A stretch of DNA of 64,000 bases, from positions 62,001 through 126,000 of the forward strand of contig JAAFJT010000003.1 of NCBI GenBank assembly GCA_013298955.1, read 5' to 3'. The DNA comes from Chitinophagales bacterium. GTDB lineage: Bacteria > Bacteroidota > Bacteroidia > Chitinophagales > Saprospiraceae. Below the pieces are notes generated by a model, which was not told the origin of the DNA, did not search any database, and saw only the letters and a list, made by a program, of their open reading frames with translations. Every line of letters starts with the position of its first letter. Position 1 is the stretch's first letter. Positions 54,336-63,094 of the stretch are shown here, one piece after another. Both the position numbers and the translations under genes were made by a program.

Positions 54336-54974
54336 TTAGGCTTTCAATAATTCGCGTCCATAATTCCCACCACAACATAGAAGTAAATCCAATATGCTTA
54401 AATGGGGTATAAATCCAACCGTATCTTCAAAAATTTGTGGATACTTCGGCTGAAATAAGGGCGTAACTTGTGGATGCACTTTATTTCTAAAATCCAGATA
54501 CGTTACATCATCTATTTTCAAGATGTCATCAAACGGTATAAAATATTGTGTAGTCGTTTTTAAACTTATTTTATGCTGTAATTTTAACATTTTTAAACAA
54601 TTTTCAAGAATCATCTCATTATAATCCCATAAAAAAGTAGTTTTTTGAACATAAAAAGTTTCAATAACATCTGCATAATGTTCCCAATACGGCGCATTAC
54701 TGTATGCAGAACGAATCGTCCACCAATGTTGTTTTTGCCAATTTTGGTCATACGCAATCCGCGTTGAACGAATCGGTTGTTGTTGATTTTTGCCCTTTTG
54801 CAAAGGAATGGATAAACGAAAGGAACCAGATGCCGTTGCAATTTCACATCGATTGCGATAGCTGCCTTTCTGATAATGCTCTTGTGCATCCAAATACGCG
54901 CCGCCATATTCCAATAATAATTGGAAATAAGCTATTGGAGGCAAATATTGTAAGGATAAAATTGGATAAGTCAT
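54336..54974 (-). CDS. WbqC family protein
   Basis: 212 residues. The family opening is LQYLPPIAYFQLLLEYGGAY (compare QPxYhPxxxYF..h). RCEIATASGSFRLSIPLQKG and WQKQHWWTIRSAYSNAPYWE, with HYADVIETFY, are the further conserved blocks. WbqC-like proteins occur near O-antigen and capsule genes and are of uncertain enzymatic function; in Bacteroidota the gene also occurs alone. It ends within 25 bases of a composite repeat. Confidence 0.85.
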   Translation of the reverse strand: MTYPILSLQYLPPIAYFQLLLEYGGAYLDAQEHYQKGSYRNRCEIATASGSFRLSIPLQKGKNQQQPIRSTRIAYDQNWQKQHWWTIRSAYSNAPYWEHYADVIETFYVQKTTFLWDYNEMILENCLKMLKLQHKISLKTTTQYFIPFDDILKIDDVTYLDFRNKVHPQVTPLFQPKYPQIFEDTVGFIPHLSILDLLLCCGGNYGRELLKA

Positions 54975-54993
54975 TCTATTGTTCTAATAATAG

Positions 54994-55026
54994 AACGTTG
55001 GCAAGATTTGAAACCTTGCCAACGTT
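54994..55026. repeat. Palindrome related to family B (TGGCAAG arms)
   Basis: Arms AACGTTGGCAAGATTT and AAACCTTGCCAACGTT pair with a single mismatch. It keeps the outer AACGTTKG and central TTTGAAA of family B but has GCAAG in place of GAGGG, changed in both arms. Confidence 0.82.
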
Positions 55027-55073
55027 GCGATATGATAAAGACAAATAACCAAAAACAAGCTGAAAAGTTCAAT

Positions 55074-56153
55074 TTAAAACCGCTTTTGAACACTCACACT
55101 GCCCCAAAACATAGATTTTCCACTTTTAAACTCTGGCGTTCGCACATGATACGTATAAGTCAAACCCCAACTGGAATAACTCAGCGCGTAGGTTAACGCC
55201 ACATCGCCCACCAAACGGGTGATATTATCCACTTGAATATACTGCCTGCGCCGCGCCTGATTTAAAGAAATGCCTCCTTGCAACATCGCATTATCTCCAA
55301 TAAAATATATATTAGGTTGAATAGCAAGTGAGTATTGAAATTTAGGATTGGAAGGAACATCCATAAAAGGCAATCCAGCCTGCCGCATGCGATGAAAATG
55401 ACCTACTTTTAAGCGAAATCCAATGCCGCCATTATTACTAATTGTCCCTGCATTCAAATCAGCAATCGCAATCGCTTCCATACTATTTCCATAATCAAAT
55501 AATGGATATTCATAATTCAAACGAACATTCAACGCAATATCATTTGGAATCTGATTTTCCCAACCTTTTGGCATCTGTTTCCCACCGACTTGATGCGCAG
55601 TGTTTTGCAATTCCGCTTGCAAAGCAGCAGGTCCAATAACACCCAATTGATATTCGGTCGTCAATTGCGCACCTGTGGTAGGCTGTTTGGAAATACAAGT
55701 CATGCCCAGAGTCATCAAACCGCCATAGGGATGTTCCTGATTATTGCGGTCGCGCTGCGCCTGCACCGTATCGGGCGAATACATCGCCATCCGAAAACTA
55801 CTCCCATAATAATTGTCTGCATCGGGTGCGACTTGAAAAAAAAGAGTATTCCAAAAACGATTTTTCAAACCATTTTTAGCAAAAAAATATTGAATAAAAA
55901 TGCCTTGTGTGTAATACCTATCGGTACTTTGTTGCAGCACCCAAGCATCATTATCGTCTTGAATGTGCCAAAACTTAATTTTTTGGGCAATTGGTGTAGG
56001 ACTTTCTGCATCGACGATTGTTTGAGTTAAAAAATAAGGTTTCTTAATTTCGGTAAATGCCAATATATTATTGGGCATTTTACATTCCATTTGGGCTTTC
56101 GTAATGGAGACGAAGCCTGTTAGTACTAAAATTAAAAAAATTGAGCGTGTCAT
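55074..56153 (-). CDS. LpxR-like lipid A deacylase family protein (DUF2219)
   Basis: 359 residues, an outer-membrane beta barrel. The signal peptide is MTRSIFLILVLTGFVSITKAQ. The family motifs are QDDNDAWVLQQSTDRYYTQG (compare N-D ... D-R-Y-Y-T-N-G of LpxR), EHPYGGLMTLGMTC (position of the usual RPYAG) and a C-terminal barrel ending VSVQKRF with a terminal Phe. Salmonella LpxR removes the 3'-acyloxyacyl chain of lipid A. The Arg-Pro-Tyr site reads His-Pro-Tyr here, so activity should be tested before it is assumed. Confidence 0.83.
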   Translation of the reverse strand: MTRSIFLILVLTGFVSITKAQMECKMPNNILAFTEIKKPYFLTQTIVDAESPTPIAQKIKFWHIQDDNDAWVLQQSTDRYYTQGIFIQYFFAKNGLKNRFWNTLFFQVAPDADNYYGSSFRMAMYSPDTVQAQRDRNNQEHPYGGLMTLGMTCISKQPTTGAQLTTEYQLGVIGPAALQAELQNTAHQVGGKQMPKGWENQIPNDIALNVRLNYEYPLFDYGNSMEAIAIADLNAGTISNNGGIGFRLKVGHFHRMRQAGLPFMDVPSNPKFQYSLAIQPNIYFIGDNAMLQGGISLNQARRRQYIQVDNITRLVGDVALTYALSYSSWGLTYTYHVRTPEFKSGKSMFWGSVSVQKRF

Positions 56154-56208
56154 GTTTGAAAAAGAATGCGTTTGTTCTAAAAAATTTGGTTTGTTTTAAT
56201 TCAGACTA

Positions 56209-56216
56209 CAAAGATA
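56209..56216 (-). promoter_or_regulatory. Candidate -7 box for the LpxR-like gene
   Basis: Minus strand TATCTTTG, 55 bases upstream of the start codon. Confidence 0.42.
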
Positions 56217-56332
56217 AATCAAGCATATTGAAATTTAAAATAAAATTAATTTTTAATGTAAAAATAAGTTAAATAAGTTATAAGTTATTTAGGAGAATCA
56301 CTTATATTAAAAACATACTAATCTTCCTAAAA

Positions 56333-56382
56333 TTTCAAACCCTATTTATTGCCTATACGAGGGCAATAAATAGGGTTTGAAA
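56333..56382 (-). terminator. Strong hairpin downstream of leuA
   Basis: The stem TTTCAAACCCTATTTATTGCC / GGCAATAAATAGGGTTTGAAA is perfect for over 20 pairs with a loop of eight bases. It lies 25 bases after the leuA stop. There is no T-run, so it may be a repeat that doubles as an RNA-stabilising or termination hairpin; AAACCC/GGGTTTGAAA recalls family B. Confidence 0.6.
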
Positions 56383-56405
56383 GCTCGACCAAGTTGTTTT
56401 CGACC

Positions 56406-57563
56406 TTAAATATGCGAGTGCATATCCCCGATAATCATCCGTAAATCTGCTTCCCGCACTTCTTTTTGGCGGTCTGCCACTTCGATAAATCTTCTATATA
56501 ACTCATCAATATTCCCATTCGGTTCAAAACCAATCTGTTGCAAACGGAATTTCAATGCCGCCCGACCACTTCTTGCAGTCAATACGATTTTGGATTCTGA
56601 AACACCTACCTCCACCGGGTCGATAATTTCATAAGTTTCCCGATGTTTGATGAAACCGTCTTGATGAATGCCCGATGAGTGCGCAAACGCATTCGCACCC
56701 ACAATCGCCTTATTCGGCTGCACCATCATGCGCATCCGCGTTGAGACCAATTGACTCAATGGAAACAATTGTTGCGTTACAATATCCGTTTCAAAACCCA
56801 TGTAAGCATGTTGTTTTAAAACCATAACCACTTCTTCTAAGGAAGTATTGCCCGCCCGTTCACCAATTCCATTAATGGTACATTCGACTTGACGCACTCC
56901 ATTTTGAATGCCCGCAATCGAATTTGCAGTTGCAAGCCCCAAATCATTATGACAATGTGCCGATAAAATCGCTTTATCAATGTTGGGAACATTTTCCATT
57001 AAAAATTTAATTTTGTTACCATACTGCTCTGGCAAACAATATCCTGTTGTATCAGGAATATTAACAACGGTTGCACCTGCCTTGATAACGGCTTCGACCA
57101 CTTTTGCCAAATATTCGTTATCAGTCCGCCCTGCATCTTCTGCATAAAACTCAACATCCTCTACATATCGTTTCGCATATTTGACGGCGCGAATCGCCCG
57201 TTCAATAATTTCTTCTCTTGTTGAATTAAATTTGAATTTTATATGAGAATCACTTGTTCCCAAGCCTGTATGAATACGCGGTCTTTTAGCATGCCGAATA
57301 GCGTTACCTGCCGAATCAATATCCGCTTCGACGGCGCGGGATAAAGCACAAACCGTTGCATATTTTACCGCTTTACAAACTGCCTCTACCGAACGAAAAT
57401 CGCCAGGACTCGAAATCGGAAAACCTGCCTCAATCACATCTACGCCCAACTCGTCCAAAGCCAACGCAATTTCTACTTTTTCAGGCGTATTAAGTTTGCA
57501 ACCGGGTACTTGTTCTCCGTCGCGTAAAGTTGTGTCGAAAATATAAATTTTTTTGTCTGACAT
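56406..57563 (-). CDS. leuA: 2-Isopropylmalate synthase, short form
   Basis: 385 residues. It condenses 2-oxoisovalerate with acetyl-CoA, the first step of leucine synthesis. The TIM-barrel motif [17 protein letters not shown] opens the protein; [20 protein letters not shown] carries the metal-binding HxH and [20 protein letters not shown] is the second signature. [19 protein letters not shown] marks the subdomain. The sequence ends about 120 residues earlier than the 510-residue enzymes; the C-terminal LeuA dimer domain that senses leucine is missing. Short forms are familiar in this phylum. leuBCD are not beside it. Confidence 0.9.
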   Translation of the reverse strand: MSDKKIYIFDTTLRDGEQVPGCKLNTPEKVEIALALDELGVDVIEAGFPISSPGDFRSVEAVCKAVKYATVCALSRAVEADIDSAGNAIRHAKRPRIHTGLGTSDSHIKFKFNSTREEIIERAIRAVKYAKRYVEDVEFYAEDAGRTDNEYLAKVVEAVIKAGATVVNIPDTTGYCLPEQYGNKIKFLMENVPNIDKAILSAHCHNDLGLATANSIAGIQNGVRQVECTINGIGERAGNTSLEEVVMVLKQHAYMGFETDIVTQQLFPLSQLVSTRMRMMVQPNKAIVGANAFAHSSGIHQDGFIKHRETYEIIDPVEVGVSESKIVLTARSGRAALKFRLQQIGFEPNGNIDELYRRFIEVADRQKEVREADLRMIIGDMHSHI

Positions 57564-57701
57564 GATGGATTGAATATCAATTCAAAATTTTGTTAATGAT
57601 TCTATTTTTGGAATTTTTATTTTTAGGATAACAACAATTCCGATTAAAATACTGTTTTCATAAAACACGATTTAAATAGGCTGTATTATCCAAAATATAT
57701 T

Positions 57702-57709
57702 TACTTTTG
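57702..57709 (+). promoter_or_regulatory. Candidate -7 box for the gene at 57838
   Basis: TACTTTTG on the plus strand. A minus-strand TACATTTG (57717-57724) sits almost on top of it and could serve leuA, so the two divergent genes may share overlapping promoters. Confidence 0.4.
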
Positions 57710-57837
57710 ATGAACACAAATGTATTATAAAGGTTTACTTTATAGCGACTATTTTTGTGCGGATATACAACTTTCAAAGGTCATTTTAGCAAACATAACT
57801 ATTTGAAAATCAAATTTTTATCTAAAAATAGATTACG

Positions 57838-59418
57838 ATGGCAACCCCACAAACGGATCATTTATTCCGCCTTATTAAGACCTTGACCAAAGCCGAAAAA
57901 CGCAATTTTCGCCTCTATGTGACGCGAAATCAGAGTCAAAGTAATGAAGATTTAAAATTTATCCAACTCTTTGATGTATTGGATAAGCAAAAAGAGTATC
58001 AAGAAGAATCGATTTTAAAAAAAGCTCCTGACCTCAAAAAAGAACAATTGAGCAACCTAAAAGCGCATTTGTATAAACAATTATTATCAAGCCTGCGCTT
58101 ATTGCACAAACAAAATAATGCTGATATTGAGGTTAGAGAATATTTAGATTATGCTAAAATATTGTACAACAAAGGTTTATATATTCAAAGTTTACGCATT
58201 TTAGATAAAGCCAAAGGAATTGCACAACCCTTGCATCAATATTTTTTGATGTTAGAAATTGTTGAATTTGAAAAACAAATTGAATCGCGCCATATCACCC
58301 GCAGTGGCGAGAATCGTGCGTTGATTCTCGCTGATGAGGCGACTCTATTGGTGCAACGCATTCAAAATATTAGCTTTATGAGCAATTTAGCCTTGCGAAT
58401 GTATGGTTTTTATTTAGAATTTGGTCATGTGCGGCATCAAGAAGATTTAACGCGCATTGATACCTTTTTTCAAGCGAATCAACCCACTTTTCATGAGTCA
58501 GAGATGCGTTTTTTTGAATTAGTGTATTGGTATCAATCGTTGGCTTGGTACGGCTATATTCAACAAGATTTGTTAAAATTTTATCGATATTGTTATAAAT
58601 GGGTGGAATTATTTGAGCGCGAACCGAGTATGAAATGTTATGATACCTCTCTTTACTTGAAAGGGATTCACAATTTGTTAATATCACAATTTGTGACTTT
58701 AAATTACAATGGTTTTTGTAAAATATTGAATAGTACCGAATTATATGTTCTAAAACACAATGATACTTTTGATGAAAATACGCGAGCTACTGCTTTCCAC
58801 CATTTATATACAGCTAAAATTAACAAACATTTTATGGAAGGCACGTTTACAGAAGGTTGTAAATTAGTACCCGAAATTGAAACCAAATTAGTAGAATTTT
58901 CAGAACAATTAGACCATCATCGCATTTTAGTTTTTTATTATAAAATCGCTTCTTTGTATTTTGGAAGCGGCAATTCGGATAAAGCGATTGACTATTTGAA
59001 CAAAGTAATTCAATTCAAAGCAGGTAATTTGCGAACCGATATTCAATGTTTTGCGCGCTTGTTGCATTTGATAGCACATTTTGAACAAAAACATTATAGT
59101 TTATTAGAATATTTGATTAAATCGGTTTATCGGTTTATTTTGAAAAATCAAGATTTAAGTGGGATTATGGCAGAAATTTTAAAATTTTTACGCCAATCGC
59201 TCTATTTAACGCCACGAGAAGTGCGTCCTGCATTCACCAAATTAAAAACCGAATTAGAAAAATTAGCCGTACATCCTTTTGAGCAACGGTCTTTTTTGTA
59301 CTTAGACATTTTGTCTTGGTTGGAAAGTAAGATTGATAACAAACCTGTTCAAGCCGTGATTCGCGCCAAATTTTTGCAAAGACAAGCTAAAAAACTGCAT
59401 ACATCAGCGCATCATTGA
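57838..59418 (+). CDS. Helical, TPR-like cytosolic protein of unknown function
   Basis: 526 residues without signal peptide or membrane segment. The N-terminal 90 residues (LIKTLTKAEKRNFRLYVTRN, then QLFDVLDKQKEYQEESIL) form a conserved start seen in a family of Bacteroidota proteins without a name. The rest is helical, with TPR-like pairs (AKILYNKGLYIQSLRILDKA and KIASLYFGSGNSDKAIDYLN) spaced through the chain. The whole looks like an alpha-solenoid that binds partners, probably cytosolic. No enzymatic motif is visible. It stands alone between divergent leuA and the Bcp gene. Confidence 0.6.
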   Translation: MATPQTDHLFRLIKTLTKAEKRNFRLYVTRNQSQSNEDLKFIQLFDVLDKQKEYQEESILKKAPDLKKEQLSNLKAHLYKQLLSSLRLLHKQNNADIEVREYLDYAKILYNKGLYIQSLRILDKAKGIAQPLHQYFLMLEIVEFEKQIESRHITRSGENRALILADEATLLVQRIQNISFMSNLALRMYGFYLEFGHVRHQEDLTRIDTFFQANQPTFHESEMRFFELVYWYQSLAWYGYIQQDLLKFYRYCYKWVELFEREPSMKCYDTSLYLKGIHNLLISQFVTLNYNGFCKILNSTELYVLKHNDTFDENTRATAFHHLYTAKINKHFMEGTFTEGCKLVPEIETKLVEFSEQLDHHRILVFYYKIASLYFGSGNSDKAIDYLNKVIQFKAGNLRTDIQCFARLLHLIAHFEQKHYSLLEYLIKSVYRFILKNQDLSGIMAEILKFLRQSLYLTPREVRPAFTKLKTELEKLAVHPFEQRSFLYLDILSWLESKIDNKPVQAVIRAKFLQRQAKKLHTSAHH

Positions 59419-59499
59419 TGTAATTGAAACTATTTTGACAAATAAATGTTCAGCAACTGATACTGACATTTACATTTATACAAATTCAAGGAGAAAAGC

Positions 59500-60024
59500 A
59501 TGAATAGTGGTATTAAAAAAAGTATTTATTCATTTTTAATCGCTGGCACAAGTCAGCACTCAGCAGATATGACCTCTTTAAAAGTGGGCGACCGCGCTCC
59601 TCAATTTGAGACCGTGCTGCATGACGGCACTCAAATCCAATTATCGGATTATGCAGGCAAAAAATTAATATTATTTTTTTATCCTGCGGATGACACGCCC
59701 GGATGTACTGCCGCCGCGTGTAGTTTGCGCGATGCGTATTCAGAATTGAGTGAAAAAGGGTATCAGATGTTGGGTGTAAGTCCTGATTCTGAAAAATCGC
59801 ACGATAAATTTATTAAAAAATTCGCGTTTCCATTCCCACTTTTCCCTGATGTGGACCAAACGGTGATGAAAGCGTATGGTGTTTGGGGTCCGCGTAAGTG
59901 GATGGGCAGGGAGTTTGACGGCGTGCATCGCACGACTTTTGTGATTAATGAGCAAGGAACTATTGAACAAATATTCACAAAAGTAGATACGAAAAATCAT
60001 GCCCGCCAAATTTTAGATGCTTAA
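59500..60024 (+). CDS. bcp: Bcp/PrxQ-type peroxiredoxin
   Basis: 174 residues, or 151 from the inner ATG 59569 where the usual Bcp N-terminus (MTSLKVGDRAPQF) begins. It reduces peroxides with thiols. The site is DDTPGCTAAACSLRDAY: the peroxidatic Cys with a second Cys five residues on, as in the atypical 2-Cys Bcp type. VSPDSEKSHDKFIKKFAFPF and the late GVHRTTFVINEQG are family segments. A strong AAGGAG seven bases before ATG 59500 favours the longer start, which is unusual as this phylum seldom uses such sites. The 23 extra residues form a weakly hydrophobic leader of unknown use. Confidence 0.88.
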   Translation: MNSGIKKSIYSFLIAGTSQHSADMTSLKVGDRAPQFETVLHDGTQIQLSDYAGKKLILFFYPADDTPGCTAAACSLRDAYSELSEKGYQMLGVSPDSEKSHDKFIKKFAFPFPLFPDVDQTVMKAYGVWGPRKWMGREFDGVHRTTFVINEQGTIEQIFTKVDTKNHARQILDA

Positions 60025-60076
60025 TCAAGATTTATGGGATTTTTAAGATTCAATTAAGTCGTTAAATTTAAAGAAT

Positions 60077-60204
60077 CGACCACAACGTTTGGAGGGTTCG
60101 ACCACAACGTTTGGAGGGTTCGACCACAACGTTTGGAGGGTTTGACCACAACGTTTGGAGGGTTCGACCACAACGTTTGGAGGGTTTGAAACCCTCCAAA
60201 CGTT
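60077..60204. repeat. Array of five 22-bp family B left arms closed by one right arm
   Basis: The unit CGACCACAACGTTTGGAGGG plus TT occurs five times head to tail (60077-60186; the fourth unit has T as first base) and is followed by TGAAACCCTCCAAACGTT. Only the last arm completes the palindrome (60172-60204). There are no spacers. Confidence 0.95.
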
Positions 60205-60219
60205 ATACTACCTTGAAAA

Positions 60220-60870
60220 TCAATCTTTTAGTACTTGGTATTTTCGAGTCCACTTTATGATTAATGGAACCAAGATAATCGTTGGTAAAATCCAAGGGAC
60301 GAAAGAAAAAGCATTTGGAGCGTTCAAGACCAAAAAAGCACTCAATGACGCAATATAAGCACCCGTCATTCTTTGCAAATGATAAATCAACCAGTAATTT
60401 TTGGTAGTAATGATTCCGTTATAAGTTTTATAATCTTGAATCACAAAGGTAATCCCTCTCCAAGCAAAAAGCAAAATGATGATGCCAAAATAATTTTTGT
60501 CCAATAAATTTTGCGCAGCCATTACTAAAAATAAAATACTTGCCAAACTCATAAAAAGCATTAAAAACCAGTCCATCCATGTTGGTTTTTGTCCATTGGA
60601 AAGGTTTTTCAAAAATAAATAACGCCAACCTGTGCCTGCTAAATAAATCGTGAAAACACCAACAGCGAATAAAAAGTCGTTTCGGTGCATCATCGCTAAG
60701 GCTAAAGACGAAATACCAGAACCTAACATGTTAATTGCAAACACTTTTCCGATGCGTTGATGGTTTTTATCGCCTTTTTTGGCAATCATAATGTAACTAC
60801 CTGCAAGCAGCCCTAAGGTGCCACCTATTACATGTATGATTAATAGAATATTAAAAAGGTTCATATTCAT
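60220..60870 (-). CDS. DUF2306 membrane protein
   Basis: 216 residues with about six or seven membrane segments. The start LLIIHVIGGTLGLLAGSYIM followed by KKGDKNHQRIGKVFAINML fits DUF2306 (H...G..AL..G.....k.G...Hr..G....). Conserved His residues in helix starts suggest metal or haem ligands as in other small cytochrome-like membrane families, but that is not known. It is on the same strand downstream of nusA, in the place where infB would be expected; a family F element lies between. Confidence 0.75.
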   Translation of the reverse strand: MNMNLFNILLIIHVIGGTLGLLAGSYIMIAKKGDKNHQRIGKVFAINMLGSGISSLALAMMHRNDFLFAVGVFTIYLAGTGWRYLFLKNLSNGQKPTWMDWFLMLFMSLASILFLVMAAQNLLDKNYFGIIILLFAWRGITFVIQDYKTYNGIITTKNYWLIYHLQRMTGAYIASLSAFLVLNAPNAFSFVPWILPTIILVPLIIKWTRKYQVLKD

Positions 60871-60910
60871 AATTTCAGGTGTTCGTTTATTTTGAATGAG
60901 GAATAAAGCT

Positions 60911-61032
60911 CTAAAAAATTACGCCGCCAGAATGGGGGTAGAAGGCGCAAAAATTTTGAAAAAATGATTTTTTTTGCAAAAAAAATCATTTTTTCAAAAT
61001 TTTTGCGCCCTCTGGAAGTGCTTTTTTCCCTA
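60911..61032. repeat. Family F element (copy 3, inverted)
   Basis: Ends: CTAAAAAATTACGCCGCCAG and AATGG on the left and CTGGAAGTGCTTTTTTCCCT A on the right, the reverse complements of the copy 1 ends. The inside is a 66-base palindrome (60944-61009) with arm GGCGCAAAAATTTTGAAAAA. The inner palindrome differs from that in copy 1. Confidence 0.8.
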
Positions 61033-61060
61033 CTTATTTCGGGCTTGTTGCACAAATCCT

Positions 61061-62296
61061 TTAATTTTCCTCAAATTCTGATTTCAAAATGCGCAATAAT
61101 TCCTCTGCGGTTTCTTCTTCCAACTCGGTGCGGCGCACTAACTCCTTGACACTCAATGCTAAAACATCTCGCGCCGTATCGCAACCAATGCCTTTCAACT
61201 CTTTGATAATCCATGGTTCGATTTCATCTTTAAATTCTTCCAAATCCACATCATCAATTTCCACTTCATTTTCGCGGAATACTTCAATTTCATAACCCGT
61301 CAATCTGCCCGCCAATTTGATATTCGTTCCACCTTTGCCAATCGCCAAAGAAACTTGGTCGGGTTTGAGCGAAACCGATGCCGTTTTGCCATCCGCCTTG
61401 ATGTCCACACCCACGATTTTGGCAGGAGTCAATGCCCGTTGAATGTACAATTGCAAATTTGTCGTATAATTGATAATGTCAATATTCTCATTCCGCAACT
61501 CGCGCACAATCCCGTGAATCCGCGAACCTTTCATCCCGACACACGCGCCCACAGGGTCGATACGGTCGTCATAACTTTCCACAGCCACTTTTGCTCGTTC
61601 ACCCGGCATGCGGACGATATTTTTAATCGTAATGATGCCGTCTTCAATTTCGGGTACTTCGCGGCTCAACAACCTTTCCAGGAAAACTTCATCTGTCCGC
61701 GACATGATAATCGCAGGAGAACTGTTGCGCATCTCCACTTTTTTGATAATACCGCGCACTGATTCGCCTTTTTTGTAAAAATCGCCTTTAATCATCTCAC
61801 TGCGCGGCAAAATGACCTCATTTTGAGTCGCATCATCAATGACAAGCAATTCTTTTTTCATAATCTGGCTAATTTCGCCCGTAATCAATTCGCCGATACG
61901 CTCTTGATATTTTTTATAAATATCATCTTTTTCCAAATCCATAATCCGCGAAATCAACGTTTGACGCGCCGCTTGAATCGCCCGACGACCAAATTCTTCC
62001 AAATGCAATTGCTCATAACATTGGTCACCCATATTATAATCTGGGTCAATACCTTGCGCTTCTGTGACAGCGATTTGAGCACGCTCATCGGTGACTTCAC
62101 CATCTTGCACCACTTCGCGCACCCGCCAAAGCTCTAAATCGCCTCTAACGACATTGACAATTACGTCAAAATTATCATCAGAACCATACTTTTTTTTGAT
62201 GAGGGTGCGACAAACATCTTCCAAAACCCTCAATAAAGTGGGTTTATCTATATTTTTGCCCGCTTTAAAGTCGGTAAACGAATCAATTAAGTTCAT
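61061..62296 (-). CDS. nusA: Transcription termination/antitermination factor NusA
   Basis: 411 residues. NusA binds RNA polymerase and nascent RNA. An N-terminal RNAP-binding domain (about 1-125, with the opening NLIDSFTDFKAGKNIDKPTL) is followed by an S1 domain (GEISQIMKKELLVIDDATQN), two KH domains (DPVGACVGMKGSRIHGIVRE and VSLAIGKGGTNIKLAGRLTG) and a short C-terminal helix-hairpin segment. It lacks the long acidic repeats of gamma-proteobacterial NusA, as usual in this phylum. It lies after rimP with a 175-base gap filled with an ACATAGG-rich repeat. Confidence 0.96.
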   Translation of the reverse strand: MNLIDSFTDFKAGKNIDKPTLLRVLEDVCRTLIKKKYGSDDNFDVIVNVVRGDLELWRVREVVQDGEVTDERAQIAVTEAQGIDPDYNMGDQCYEQLHLEEFGRRAIQAARQTLISRIMDLEKDDIYKKYQERIGELITGEISQIMKKELLVIDDATQNEVILPRSEMIKGDFYKKGESVRGIIKKVEMRNSSPAIIMSRTDEVFLERLLSREVPEIEDGIITIKNIVRMPGERAKVAVESYDDRIDPVGACVGMKGSRIHGIVRELRNENIDIINYTTNLQLYIQRALTPAKIVGVDIKADGKTASVSLKPDQVSLAIGKGGTNIKLAGRLTGYEIEVFRENEVEIDDVDLEEFKDEIEPWIIKELKGIGCDTARDVLALSVKELVRRTELEEETAEELLRILKSEFEEN

Positions 62297-62312
62297 AATA
62301 GTAAAAATTTAA

Positions 62313-62470
62313 AATGTTAACACATAGGAAACATAGGAGGACATAGGACACATAGGGCATTTATTGCAACTGCATTTATGTTTTACAACCTATTGATTTT
62401 AAATACCACATAAAAACATTTATAATAAATAATCTATGTGTTCTATGCCTTTCTATTGTGACCTATGTGT
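62313..62470. repeat. Family D: ACATAGG-rich inverted repeat between rimP and nusA
   Basis: The left side has four ACATAGG units (AACACATAGGAAACATAGGA ... GACACATAGGGC). The right side has complementary CTATGTGTTCTATGCC and GACCTATGTGTTT. It also has internal TTTATG/CATAAA pairing. It is only partly symmetric. Confidence 0.7.
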
Positions 62471-62471
62471 T

Positions 62472-62945
62472 TCAAAAGATGAGTTGAACAACTGCTCTCT
62501 GAATCGAATCAAAAGGAATTGTTATATCTATTTTTTCAGTAATATTTTTACGTCCTTCTTTGCGTTTGACCGTTTCTTCCACGACAATTTCCGTTTCGGT
62601 AACGGATTTTAAAAGACCCAGTTTGACAATTGGTTCTGCACCAAATTTAACTTCGATGTTTCTGCCCACATTGCGCGGATATTGTCGCGCCAATTTCAAC
62701 GGGCGTTCTACACCAGGAGAAGAAATCTCTAAAGTATATTCTTCTGTAAGCCAAAGGTTTACGTCCAATTCGTTCTCCAAATAGCGACTCAATTTTTGAC
62801 ATTGCCCCAATTGAATCCCTGTATCGGCATCCATAATAACTTCCAAAAACTTGCCATGAAGATTCACATCAATCAAAAAACACGATTGGAAATCGGGTTC
62901 TAAACATTTTTGTTCGATTAAATCGATGATTTTTTGCTCGACCAT
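62472..62945 (-). CDS. rimP: Ribosome maturation factor RimP
   Basis: 157 residues. It is needed for 30S subunit maturation. The family motif EYTLEISSPGVERPLK (the L.V.SPGl.RpL site) is at about residue 86. The N-terminal domain starts VEQKIIDLIEQKCLE and the C-terminal SH3-like domain follows (GRNIEVKFG). It normally heads the rimP-nusA-infB operon; here nusA follows but infB does not. Confidence 0.95.
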   Translation of the reverse strand: MVEQKIIDLIEQKCLEPDFQSCFLIDVNLHGKFLEVIMDADTGIQLGQCQKLSRYLENELDVNLWLTEEYTLEISSPGVERPLKLARQYPRNVGRNIEVKFGAEPIVKLGLLKSVTETEIVVEETVKRKEGRKNITEKIDITIPFDSIQRAVVQLIF

Positions 62946-62981
62946 ACGTATTAATTCTTTTTTTCAATTTTTTTAAAAACG

Positions 62982-63013
62982 AAAGAGGGATGCGCGTTAC
63001 ACGTCCCTCTTTT
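62982..63013 (-). terminator. Terminator of the sigma/anti-sigma-like pair
   Basis: On the minus strand, GAGGGACGTG / CGCATCCCTC arms (one wobble or mismatch) with a small loop, followed by a T-rich run TTTCGTTTTT. It separates the pair from rimP. Confidence 0.7.
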
Positions 63014-63034
63014 CTTGCCAAACCAATTGTGGCG

Positions 63035-63042
63035 CAAATATA
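63035..63042 (-). promoter_or_regulatory. Candidate -7 box of rimP
   Basis: Minus strand TATATTTG, 90 bases upstream of the rimP ATG. The terminator hairpin lies between, so this promoter would read through it; the assignment is weak. Confidence 0.3.
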
Positions 63043-63094
63043 AACCGTTTTTTTGAAATGTTCTTTTTTATTTCCAAAATTTATTTCGCGTTCC

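Noticed and set aside
60077-60204. CRISPR-like array
   Set aside because: The 22-base units are directly adjacent with no spacers, and they are half-palindromes of family B; no cas genes are present.
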